NCBI GenBank assembly: GCA_938082955.1
Contig: CALKDE010000159.1
Span: forward strand, 1-7,167
From: an uncultured Pseudomonadales bacterium
GTDB lineage: Bacteria; Pseudomonadota; Gammaproteobacteria; Pseudomonadales; Pseudohongiellaceae
Reading direction: 5' to 3'
Length of the DNA stretch: 7,167 bases
Position 1 is the first letter of the stretch. Each line of letters begins with the position of its first letter. Shown piece by piece: positions 1 to 6,590 of the stretch. Made by a program: the position numbers and the translations under genes. The notes beneath the pieces were generated by a model. That model was not told the origin of the DNA, searched no databases, and worked only from the letters and a program-made list of their open reading frames with translations.

Positions 1-170
1 AATGGAATCAGTTCAGGCGTGATAGATTGTTTTCAAGTGAGGCGCTTGCGTCATATGAGCAGAGCTATGCCCAGGCGAAAGCAAAAGCGGGGGATTCGAA
101 GCAAGATCTGTTTAAGAGCTTGGATGACTATGTGGCTGCCATTACAGTTGTCGACGCCGCCGCTAAATAG
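1..170 (+). CDS. C-terminal fragment of an unidentified protein (5' end outside window)
   Basis: A reading frame is open from the left edge (first full codon TGG at 3) to TAG at 168-170, giving 55 residues. It starts WNQFRRDRLFSSEALASYEQ and ends AITVVDAAAK. The composition is typical of real coding sequence: mixed, rich in Ala, Lys, Asp and Gln, and mostly helix-forming, with no membrane segment or cysteine. An overlapping frame from an ATG at 19 reads Arg/Met/Leu-rich protein with no recognisable character, so I prefer this frame. I do not recognise the family, and 55 C-terminal residues are too few to assign a function. The next gene begins 107 bp downstream on the same strand, and I see no terminator in that gap, so co-transcription is possible but unproven. 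Confidence 0.6.
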   Translation, partial: WNQFRRDRLFSSEALASYEQSYAQAKAKAGDSKQDLFKSLDDYVAAITVVDAAAK

Positions 171-277
171 CTTGTGCTACACATGTGTGAGTAAAGCAGA
201 TAGAATCCCATTCCTACAAGTAGGGCAGTAAATAACAATTCCTGAAAATTCTTAACTAATTGATAATTAGAGAATAA

Positions 278-1429
278 ATGGATAAATTTAAAGAGATACG
301 GCCCTATCACGATCATGAGGTTCGACCTGTCTTAGATCGTCTAGTCACCAACCCAGAATTTCTCTCCAGTATCGCCAGTTTCTATGCTCCGAGGGTGTCG
401 CACCTTCTTCCAAGCGTGATGCGACTAATTGCTCGTAAAAAGCTGAAGGGCCAAGTTACCTCTGTTCACGATGTGGCAAGCATGCAGGATGTTATTGCGG
501 GCTACATGTACAAGATGATAGAGGGTACGACAACGAGCCTGACGCACTCAGGGCTAGAGCAGCTCGACAGTGAGAGGAGCTATCTTTTTTTGAGTAACCA
601 TCGTGATATTACGATGGATCCCGCCTTTGTGAACTACATGTTGTATAGAGCCGGGAACAGGACGGTGCAAATAGCCACAGGCGATAACCTGCTGAAAAAG
701 CCGTTTGTATCAGATCTTATGCGCCTGAATAAGAGTTTCATCGTGCAGCGCTCGCTGAAAGGTAGAGAGTTGCTGCAAGGTTTAACCTTGCTTTCCGAAT
801 ACATGCATCACTGCATAGAGCAAGGCAGCCATGTATGGATAGCGCAGAGAGAAGGGCGAGCGAAAGATGGCGTCGATAAGACAGAGGCTGCACTATTAAA
901 AATGTTAGCCATGTATCAGCGTAAACAGCCACTCAGTGAAAGCCTGCAGAAGCTACACATCGTGCCGGTGTCAATCTCCTACGAGTATGACGCCTGTGAT
1001 GTTCTTAAGGCCGAAGAGCTGCATGCGATTGAAGCCACGGGCTCGTTTACTAAGAATGAAAAAAGCGATATTCAGAGCATAGTAGCAGGAATGACCGGTT
1101 TTAAAGGGGCGGTTCACGTTGCTTTCGGTAGAGAAATGCAATATGAAAGCGATAATTCTGATGTTATCGCAGCTAGTATTGATTCGCAGATACTCGTGAA
1201 CTATAAACTACGGGATAGTAATTATATCGCTTTCGAATTATTGCAGGAAAAAGGCTTACTGCCCGAGATTGCGGTAGGTTTGGATATTGGTAGTCCTGAA
1301 ATACAAAGAGAGTCGCGCGATTTCTTCTCGAATAGGTTGAGGCAAGTTGATCCGAAGTTGCATCGCCACTACTTGTTGAGTTACGCAAACCCAGTAATAA
1401 GTCGAATCCGTGATCAATCTTTAGCGTAA
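278..1429 (+). CDS. Glycerolipid acyltransferase (PlsC/PlsB-like, 1-acyl-sn-glycerol-3-phosphate acyltransferase family)
   Basis: This 383-residue protein probably transfers a fatty acyl chain to a glycerophosphate-type acceptor in phospholipid synthesis at the inner face of the cytoplasmic membrane. The four acyltransferase blocks occur in order: LFLSNHRDITMDPAF (about 103-117, catalytic His108 and probable Asp114), KSFIVQR (152-158), WIAQREGRAKDG (187-198, in place of the usual PEGTR block) and IVPVSISYEY (228-237). The His-to-Asp spacing is H-x5-D rather than the textbook H-x4-D; I recall NHRDI-type motifs in some bacterial acyltransferases, so this is probably a subfamily trait. There is no obvious transmembrane helix, so it is likely soluble or peripheral. 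It is longer than typical PlsC (about 245) and much shorter than PlsB (about 800). ATG at 278 follows a weak AGAG Shine-Dalgarno (269-272). The acyl acceptor cannot be told from sequence. The last 9 bp overlap the convergent DUF349 gene. Confidence 0.88.
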   Translation: MDKFKEIRPYHDHEVRPVLDRLVTNPEFLSSIASFYAPRVSHLLPSVMRLIARKKLKGQVTSVHDVASMQDVIAGYMYKMIEGTTTSLTHSGLEQLDSERSYLFLSNHRDITMDPAFVNYMLYRAGNRTVQIATGDNLLKKPFVSDLMRLNKSFIVQRSLKGRELLQGLTLLSEYMHHCIEQGSHVWIAQREGRAKDGVDKTEAALLKMLAMYQRKQPLSESLQKLHIVPVSISYEYDACDVLKAEELHAIEATGSFTKNEKSDIQSIVAGMTGFKGAVHVAFGREMQYESDNSDVIAASIDSQILVNYKLRDSNYIAFELLQEKGLLPEIAVGLDIGSPEIQRESRDFFSNRLRQVDPKLHRHYLLSYANPVISRIRDQSLA

Positions 1430-3970
1430 CTTCTGTAATACCTCATTTAAGCGAGCAGTAAAAGTTTCTCGCGTAGATTCGTCAAGTGGGCCCAGTGCAA
1501 TCGAGTGCATCTGTGTGCTCATAGCATATTTCAAGTTCTGTTTTGGTTCTGGCTTGGCCTGACCGAAACCACTCTGCAGTTGTTCCAGTTGAAACTTCAT
1601 TCTAAGTGCTTTGTCTTCTGCAGGAGAATCGACGTTCGCTCGAACCTCTGCCTGTATGCAGAGTTGCCTAAACGTGTCTGCGCACAGCTTGCATTGCTTT
1701 ACTAAATCAGAATTAGACTTCGCGGAGAGTACTGTAGCCTGTCTCGCACTGAGAAGGTCATCTACTTCAGCATTTCCACTGTTATCCGCCTTTTTGCAGA
1801 CGTCAGCGTCAAAAGCCTGTTGCAGGGAGGCAAATTTTTCGGCATCGCTCTCCCCTAGCAGGGCCTTCTCTATATTTAGCAGCGTGGATGCTTTCTCGAG
1901 AATATTCTGCATCAACTGCTGCTGCCGTTTATCAGGCAATGCTCGAAACCTGGAGTCGATCTGGCGCTTTACGGAGTTAAAACGGTCAAGTAAACGTTTG
2001 CGCTGTGATTTGATTCGCGGGTCTAGTGAGTTTGAGAATTCTTGAGCTAAATCCTGATAAGGCGCTCGGGATTCGCGCAAAGCAGTATCATCCTTCTTAG
2101 CTATGGCATCTAGAGCAGCGAGTATCTCGTTAAGTCGAGCCTCGATCTTTTGGAGGTCCTCACGTAATTCGTTCGAAGCCCCATTGCGTTTATTGAAAAT
2201 GGTGTCGCAGGCAGCGCGAAAGTCTTGCCAATACGTCTGATCTTCACGGTAAGAAGTAGGGCCTATTTTTTTCCATTCTTGCTGCAAGCGCTTCGCTTCG
2301 TTCATGGCGTGTTTGTTGTCTTCAATCTTGCTCAGCTCAACCGCTTGGCTTACTAGTTCCTGTTTTTGTTTGGCGCTGACTGATAGTTTGCTTTTACGTA
2401 ATTTGCGTAACTGATTCACAGTCTCATAGAAGCGTTTCTGTAAGCTTTTAATTTTGCTCTGTTCTATAGGGGCGTATGTTTTCCAACTCTTCTCGGAATC
2501 GCTAAGAAGTTTGTTTAACATAGAAATATCTGGATCGTCGTCAGACTCATGCAGCAGCTTATGTTCAGCTTCAAGGGATTCGCATATCTCGCGACGCTTT
2601 AGCAAATTTTCAACCATTTGCTGTTTTCGTTCTTTGAAATATTCCTTGCAAGGCTCGTATGCCTGATCTGATAGCTTTTTAAACTCCTTCCAGAGCTGCT
2701 CATTTTGACTCGAGCGACCGAGGGCCTTCCATTCTTTATGCATTTTGCTAATATTTTTTGAGCGATCTGAAGCATGCATCTTTGATTCGATCAGATGCTG
2801 CATCTGCACTATCAGTTCTTTCTTCTTCTCAGTTGAGGCAAATATCTTCCAATCGCGAAGTTCTATGAGCTTATCTTTGTGCACATTTGATTGTTTTAGA
2901 AGCTCGGCCCGCACTTGATTAGCTGTATTGCTTATGTTCCCCTGGATCTTGTCCCAGCATTGAGTCGCGCTCTCTGAGTTTCCTGCCTTAAGGGCCTCGG
3001 CGAGAGAGGTGAGTAGATCCTCGGTTTTCACCTTCAGTTGTTCCTGATATTGATTGTTCTTGGTGATTTTTTCCGCGATGTTCGCCTGCAGACCTTTAAT
3101 TTTTGCAATAAGCTCCGTCTCAGTATCGGCTAGTCTGGCTTGTAATTTTCTTAGTTGTGAACGAATTTCAAAGAGTCGGGCTGTGTTCTTGTAGCTAAGT
3201 TTTAGGGCCTCTTTTTCAGCGGCCTCGAATTCAATGCTGGGCTCTACGAGTGGGATCTCAACTTTATCAAGCTTCTCATTTTTTACTGTCTTGTTGTCTG
3301 CAGATTTTTCAGTTGTTTTCGAAGCAGTTTTCTCTTTGTTCGGTTCAGGTGTAACCGTAGTATCGGCACTGTTTTTTTCACTCGCCTGGCTAGAGTCTTC
3401 AGCTAGCCGGCTGGCGATTGTTTTGCTGACAGTTTTATCTTTCCCTGTAACCTTGACTAGAATCTCTTTGAGCAGTTGAGTGTCAGTGATTTTGGTTGCA
3501 GCAGATTTTCGTGCATGAACACTGGCAGCGAATAGGCAAATATCAGCGAGATCTTCGTTCTGTGCTACTGCACCGACGGCTAGGTTCCCAAAAGTCTTCA
3601 GCTTTGTTATCAGAGCTACTTGTTTAGCTCCTTTACTGGGCAGTTGCGCTAACTTTTCGATACGCTCGATTTCGCTGTGATTGCTTTCCAGTGTGCCAGC
3701 AACAATTCGGTAGATTTGCTGCTGAGCACTCTTTTGTACCTTGCCGGCTACGCTTTGGAGTAACTCGAGCACATCTAATTCAATTATGCGTGCAATGGCA
3801 GAGCAACGAACAGCTTCATACTCATCTTCTTGCGCTACTTTAAGAAAAAACTCAGCAGTGCCAGGCTCTTTAAGGTCTAGGTTCTCAATAGTAACAAGAC
3901 GCTGTGTAGAGTCCTGATTCAACCAAGTGTTGTCTAGCAGGGGAAATGCAGGATTTGAGGCAGTTGTCAT
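1421..3970 (-). CDS. DUF349 repeat-containing coiled-coil protein
   Basis: This 849-residue protein is almost entirely helical, charged and probably cytoplasmic, with no signal peptide or membrane segment. Residues about 30-175 look like irregular HEAT-type helical repeats. Residues about 190-240 are a low-complexity Lys/Thr/Glu/Ser linker, probably disordered. Residues about 250-330 look like coiled coil. DUF349-type repeats follow: about 374-450 (HKEWKALG, then LWKEFKKLSDQAYEPCKEYF), a more divergent one at about 460-525 (SEKSWKTYAPI, then LQKRFYETVNQL), and about 535-600 (LQQEWKKIGPTS, then YWQDFRAACDTIFNKRN). The C-terminal helical region includes LCIQAEVRA and SPAEDKALRMKFQLEQL, which I recall as conserved in gammaproteobacterial members. 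DUF349 has no function I can name, and no catalytic motif is visible. ATG at 3968-3970 is the natural start, though no good Shine-Dalgarno precedes it. It is divergent from dinG and overlaps the acyltransferase gene tail to tail. Confidence 0.88.
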   Translation of the reverse strand: MTTASNPAFPLLDNTWLNQDSTQRLVTIENLDLKEPGTAEFFLKVAQEDEYEAVRCSAIARIIELDVLELLQSVAGKVQKSAQQQIYRIVAGTLESNHSEIERIEKLAQLPSKGAKQVALITKLKTFGNLAVGAVAQNEDLADICLFAASVHARKSAATKITDTQLLKEILVKVTGKDKTVSKTIASRLAEDSSQASEKNSADTTVTPEPNKEKTASKTTEKSADNKTVKNEKLDKVEIPLVEPSIEFEAAEKEALKLSYKNTARLFEIRSQLRKLQARLADTETELIAKIKGLQANIAEKITKNNQYQEQLKVKTEDLLTSLAEALKAGNSESATQCWDKIQGNISNTANQVRAELLKQSNVHKDKLIELRDWKIFASTEKKKELIVQMQHLIESKMHASDRSKNISKMHKEWKALGRSSQNEQLWKEFKKLSDQAYEPCKEYFKERKQQMVENLLKRREICESLEAEHKLLHESDDDPDISMLNKLLSDSEKSWKTYAPIEQSKIKSLQKRFYETVNQLRKLRKSKLSVSAKQKQELVSQAVELSKIEDNKHAMNEAKRLQQEWKKIGPTSYREDQTYWQDFRAACDTIFNKRNGASNELREDLQKIEARLNEILAALDAIAKKDDTALRESRAPYQDLAQEFSNSLDPRIKSQRKRLLDRFNSVKRQIDSRFRALPDKRQQQLMQNILEKASTLLNIEKALLGESDAEKFASLQQAFDADVCKKADNSGNAEVDDLLSARQATVLSAKSNSDLVKQCKLCADTFRQLCIQAEVRANVDSPAEDKALRMKFQLEQLQSGFGQAKPEPKQNLKYAMSTQMHSIALGPLDESTRETFTARLNEVLQKLR

Positions 3971-4000
3971 GTACTACGAACCGAAGGGTTTAACTGGATT

Positions 4001-4031
4001 ATTATGACTTCTTTACTCATTTGTAAGTCTA
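4001..4031 (-). promoter_or_regulatory. Candidate promoter for the DUF349 gene
   Basis: On the minus strand, CATAAT (4001-4006) matches five of six bases of a sigma-70 -10 box. TAGACT (4026-4031) matches four of six bases of the -35 box, but the spacer is 19 bp, longer than the preferred 17. Transcription would start near 3994 and give a leader of about 24 nt. This is the best candidate I found in the divergent region for this gene, and it is weak. Confidence 0.3.
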
Positions 4032-4145
4032 ATGAGCGCGCAAACTAACTATGCCACAAGTGTAGCAGATGTTGTTTCAATCAAAACAGAAAAGAACTCT
4101 GTTGACGGCGAATTCCGATAAATTCACAGGAAACTGGCATACAAA

Positions 4146-4154
4146 TGCTATAAT
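4146..4154 (+). promoter_or_regulatory. Extended -10 promoter of dinG
   Basis: TGCTATAAT is a perfect consensus extended -10 element (TGn followed by TATAAT at 4149-4154). The best -35-like hexamer is TTCACA (4123-4128), but the 20-bp spacer is too long to count on; extended -10 promoters can work with a poor -35. The predicted start near 4161 leaves a leader of about 40 nt before the dinG ATG. I found no CTGT-N8-ACAG LexA operator around it, so SOS control as known for E. coli dinG is not visible here. Confidence 0.65.
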
Positions 4155-4188
4155 TCGCTGATCAATTAGCCATATCAGAAAGAAACTC

Positions 4189-4193
4189 AAGGA
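4189..4193 (+). promoter_or_regulatory. Ribosome binding site of dinG
   Basis: AAGGA lies 9 nt before the ATG at 4203. This supports that start, as does the alignment of the N-terminus with E. coli DinG. Confidence 0.65.
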
Positions 4194-4202
4194 CACAGCT
4201 CG

Positions 4203-6341
4203 ATGTTGGCGGACGACGTAAAGAAGGATATTCAGTCCACCTATCGCCAGTTGCTCGAATCCCGTGACCTGACTCCCCGTTACGGTCAGCGTTTGATGAT
4301 CGCTGAGATCGCAAAGACCTTGTCCACCCTTACCGACGACGAATCCGAGCCGCCGATCTGCGTGGTCGAAGCAGGTACAGGCACGGGTAAAACGATGGCC
4401 TATGTGCTTGCTGTGTTGCCGCTGGCTAAGGCGCTTAATTACAAAGTGGTGATCGCTACAGCAACCGTCGCGCTTCAAGAACAGGTAGTGCTCAAGGATC
4501 TCCCAGAAATATTAGAAGGCTCTGACCTTAGTTTTAGTTATTCCCTGGCCAAGGGCAGAGGGCGGTATTTGTGCCTAGCCAAACTGGATATGCTGCTTAA
4601 AGGTAATGACAGCATGCAGGCGATGATGGACTTGTATGGGGAAGAATTAGATGATCCAGCCGGCGGAGACCATGCGCTCTACGAGAAGATGTTGGAGCAG
4701 TTGAGTACAGGTAACTGGAAAGGGGACAGGGACGACTGGGAAACCTCGCTGAGCGATACTAACTGGAAGCCGGTAACAGTGGACAATGCACAATGTATGG
4801 GGCCCAAGTGCAGTCACTTCAGAAACTGTTGTTTTTACCAAGCTCGCGATTCCATGGACAAGGCAGACTGCATCGTGAGTAATCATGATTTAGTCTTGTC
4901 GGATCTGGCGTTGGGTGGAGGAATTATTCTTCCTGAGCCAGAGAAATGCATTTACATATTCGATGAGGCGCACCATCTACCACTTAAGAGTAATAACCAT
5001 TTCTCTGCTTATACACGAATCAAAGCGACCATCACTTGGTTAGAGCGTACTGATACTCTGTTGCTGCGACTGCACAAGGATGACTTCATCGATGAAACAA
5101 CTCAGAAATCACTGCAGAAATTTCTCGTCGACACTAGGGGACAGCTCGACCATGCGTGGTTGATATTGGAGCAGATCCTTGAGTCGGTAGATCAAGCCGA
5201 TAGCTATGATAATCGTATCCAGCACGCATTCGCGTTAGGCGTTGTGCCAGAGGAGGTGAAAAATTTGGCGGCTAATTTAGCCAATCTTTTTGCGCGACTA
5301 GGGGCTGCGTTTCAAAGCATAAGTGATGACCTGAAAGACGCGATGGAAGATTCAGGCGATGTAAAGCGCAGACAGCTCGCTGAACAGTGGTTTCCGCTGG
5401 TAGGGTCGCAGCAGAAACGGGCAGAGTCGAATCTGGGGCTTTGGTTAAGTTATGCCTGTGTAGATCCTGAGGGTAAGGCGCCTATAGCCAGGTGGCTAAG
5501 TTATAATACCAATGAGAATTTCGCGGATATCGGTTTGTCCTCGAGCCCTGTCTTGGCCGCAGATAATCTACAGCAACGACTCTGGGAAAATTGTGCCGGC
5601 GCGGTGCTTACTTCCGCTACACTCTCATCTTTGGGAAATTTCGATATGTTGCAGATGCGAGCAGGTTTGCCGGAGCACACGCATTACTTAAGTATCCTAA
5701 GTCCATTCGATTTTGCGAATTCTGCAAGTCTTGTTATTCCTAAAATGCATTGTGAACCATCGAACTCAGAAAAACACACTGATTTCATCGTGAAAGCAAT
5801 CCCTAGAATAGTGGATAAGTCTGGTGCTTCGCTTATGCTTTTTTCTAGTCGGCGACAGATGCAGGATGTTATGCAGTTACTGCCGCCAGTGTGGCGCGAT
5901 CTGGTGTTATGCCAAGATGATTATCAGAAGTCGCAACTACTAAAATATCATCGGCAACGAATAGATAAGGGCGAGGGCAGCCTGATCTTTGGCTTGTCTA
6001 GCTTTGCAGAGGGAGTTGATTTACCTGGGAAATATTGTACCCATGTATTGATAGCTAAGATTCCTTTTGCTGTGCCGAATGATCCGATTGAAATGACTCT
6101 GTCGGAGTGGATCGAGCAGCAAGGGCTGAATTCTTTTATGACCTTGGCAGTACCCGACGCGGCTTTTCGACTCGTTCAAGCAAGTGGGCGATTGCTACGC
6201 AGTGAATCGGACACAGGAACGATAACGCTCTTTGACGAACGCATAGTTAGCAAGCGTTATGGAAAGACGATCCTAGAATCTATGCCGCCCTATAGGCGAG
6301 AGATATTTATGGAAGAGGCTGACCAAGCCACTGCAGAGTAG
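4203..6341 (+). CDS. dinG: ATP-dependent DNA helicase DinG (XPD/Rad3-like superfamily 2, 4Fe-4S)
   Basis: This 712-residue protein is nearly the same length as E. coli DinG (716). The family unwinds DNA 5' to 3', including forked, D-loop, R-loop and G-quadruplex structures, and helps resolve replication-transcription conflicts. Visible motifs: Q-motif-like RYGQRLMIAEIAKTL (26-40), Walker A EAGTGTGKT (56-64), motif Ia region IATATVALQEQ (84-94), DEAH box (254-257), motif III-like LTSATL (469-474), motif V region GLSSFAEGVDLPG (597-609) and motif VI QASGRLLR (659-666, with Arg663 and Arg666). Iron-sulfur ligands are probably Cys124 (GRGRYLC), Cys198, Cys203 and Cys209. The x4 and x5 spacing of the last three matches E. 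coli C194, C199 and C205. All core motifs are intact, so an active enzyme is expected. An extended -10 promoter and a good Shine-Dalgarno precede it. It ends 25 bp from a convergent small gene, with no clear terminator between. YoaA is a paralogue, but length and Cys pattern favour DinG. Confidence 0.95.
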   Translation: MLADDVKKDIQSTYRQLLESRDLTPRYGQRLMIAEIAKTLSTLTDDESEPPICVVEAGTGTGKTMAYVLAVLPLAKALNYKVVIATATVALQEQVVLKDLPEILEGSDLSFSYSLAKGRGRYLCLAKLDMLLKGNDSMQAMMDLYGEELDDPAGGDHALYEKMLEQLSTGNWKGDRDDWETSLSDTNWKPVTVDNAQCMGPKCSHFRNCCFYQARDSMDKADCIVSNHDLVLSDLALGGGIILPEPEKCIYIFDEAHHLPLKSNNHFSAYTRIKATITWLERTDTLLLRLHKDDFIDETTQKSLQKFLVDTRGQLDHAWLILEQILESVDQADSYDNRIQHAFALGVVPEEVKNLAANLANLFARLGAAFQSISDDLKDAMEDSGDVKRRQLAEQWFPLVGSQQKRAESNLGLWLSYACVDPEGKAPIARWLSYNTNENFADIGLSSSPVLAADNLQQRLWENCAGAVLTSATLSSLGNFDMLQMRAGLPEHTHYLSILSPFDFANSASLVIPKMHCEPSNSEKHTDFIVKAIPRIVDKSGASLMLFSSRRQMQDVMQLLPPVWRDLVLCQDDYQKSQLLKYHRQRIDKGEGSLIFGLSSFAEGVDLPGKYCTHVLIAKIPFAVPNDPIEMTLSEWIEQQGLNSFMTLAVPDAAFRLVQASGRLLRSESDTGTITLFDERIVSKRYGKTILESMPPYRREIFMEEADQATAE

Positions 6342-6366
6342 CCTGTGAGCTAACGGTGTTGAAATA

Positions 6367-6561
6367 TTAGCCTTTGCGGCCCGACTTGCGGTTATTGATT
6401 AAATAGCCGACACCGCCGCCCGTTAACACCCCGATTGCGCTGGATGCCAGCAAGTTGCCGAGAAACGGGGCAAGCCCCAAGCCGACTAAAATGAGCCCGG
6501 TCGTAATACACAGGGCATAGGTACCTTGTTCGGAGTTCTTTTTGGCTTTCTTCTTCGACAT
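6367..6561 (-). CDS. Small two-helix membrane protein of unknown function
   Basis: This 64-residue protein has a very basic start (MSKKKAKKNS), a first hydrophobic segment at about 14-33 (LILVGLGLAPFLG), a second at about 37-55 and a basic tail (NNRKSGRKG). With positive charge at both ends, the likely topology is a hairpin with both termini in the cytoplasm. The second helix carries a glycine zipper, Gly44-x3-Gly48-x3-Gly52, inside a Gly-rich run (LTGGGVGYLI), which suggests tight helix packing or oligomerisation. The start is well supported: GGAG (minus strand, 6567-6570) lies 5 nt before the ATG. It begins 29 bp after the isomerase stop codon on the same strand, so the two are probably co-transcribed. 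I do not recognise a named family. Its GC content is higher than the window average, partly because of the Gly and Ala codons. Confidence 0.7.
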   Translation of the reverse strand: MSKKKAKKNSEQGTYALCITTGLILVGLGLAPFLGNLLASSAIGVLTGGGVGYLINNRKSGRKG

Positions 6562-6566
6562 AACAG

Positions 6567-6570
6567 CTCC
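6567..6570 (-). promoter_or_regulatory. Ribosome binding site of the small membrane protein gene
   Basis: GGAG on the minus strand lies 5 nt before the ATG at 6559-6561. It is the main evidence that this short frame is translated and that the start is correct. Confidence 0.6.
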
Positions 6571-6590
6571 AACATTAGCGGGTTTTCTTA

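Noticed and set aside
179..224. Short palindromes ACACATGTGT (179-188) and CCTAC-AA-GTAGG (213-224) in the first intergenic gap.
   Set aside because: Neither is followed by a T-tract on either strand, so neither is an intrinsic terminator. Such short repeats are expected by chance, and I recognise no regulator site in them.
19..231. A 70-residue + strand frame overlapping the left-edge gene fragment.
   Set aside because: Its protein is Arg/Met-rich and shows no family character. The alternative frame open from the edge to 170 has balanced, protein-like composition. Both cannot readily be coding.
256..270. Inverted repeat CTAATT-GAT-AATTAG just before the acyltransferase start, including a GATAAT -10-like box at 262-267.
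   Set aside because: The stem is six A/T-rich pairs and too weak to sequester the ribosome site convincingly. A promoter at GATAAT would leave a leader of only about four bases and no ribosome site, and no good -35 box lies upstream.
1611..2045. A 144-residue + strand frame inside the DUF349 gene.
   Set aside because: It is an antisense shadow of the long minus-strand gene: Ser/Leu/Arg/Cys-rich composition, no ribosome site and no recognisable motif.
1691..2180. CysXXCys cluster (QCKLCADTFRQLC, residues 760-771 of the DUF349 protein, near 1655-1695) as a metal site.
   Set aside because: There are only three cysteines within a helical stretch and no fourth ligand nearby. Neighbouring residues look like the ordinary conserved C-terminal helix of this family.
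3979..3990. Possible hairpin AACC-GAAG-GGTT in the leader of the DUF349 gene.
   Set aside because: It has only four base pairs. On the transcribed strand the loop reads CTTC and does not form the stable C(UUCG)G tetraloop.
4098..4113. Possible LexA operator upstream of dinG.
   Set aside because: CTGT is present, but the sequence eight bases later is AATT, not ACAG.
4077..4478. A 133-residue minus-strand frame overlapping the start of dinG.
   Set aside because: It lies opposite conserved dinG motifs and crosses the dinG promoter, and its His/Arg/Cys-rich product resembles no known protein.
6340..6372. Candidate bidirectional terminator between dinG and the small convergent gene (TAGC/GCTA and GCTAA/TTAGC repeats).
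   Set aside because: Stems are only four to five pairs with large loops, and there is no T-tract on either strand.
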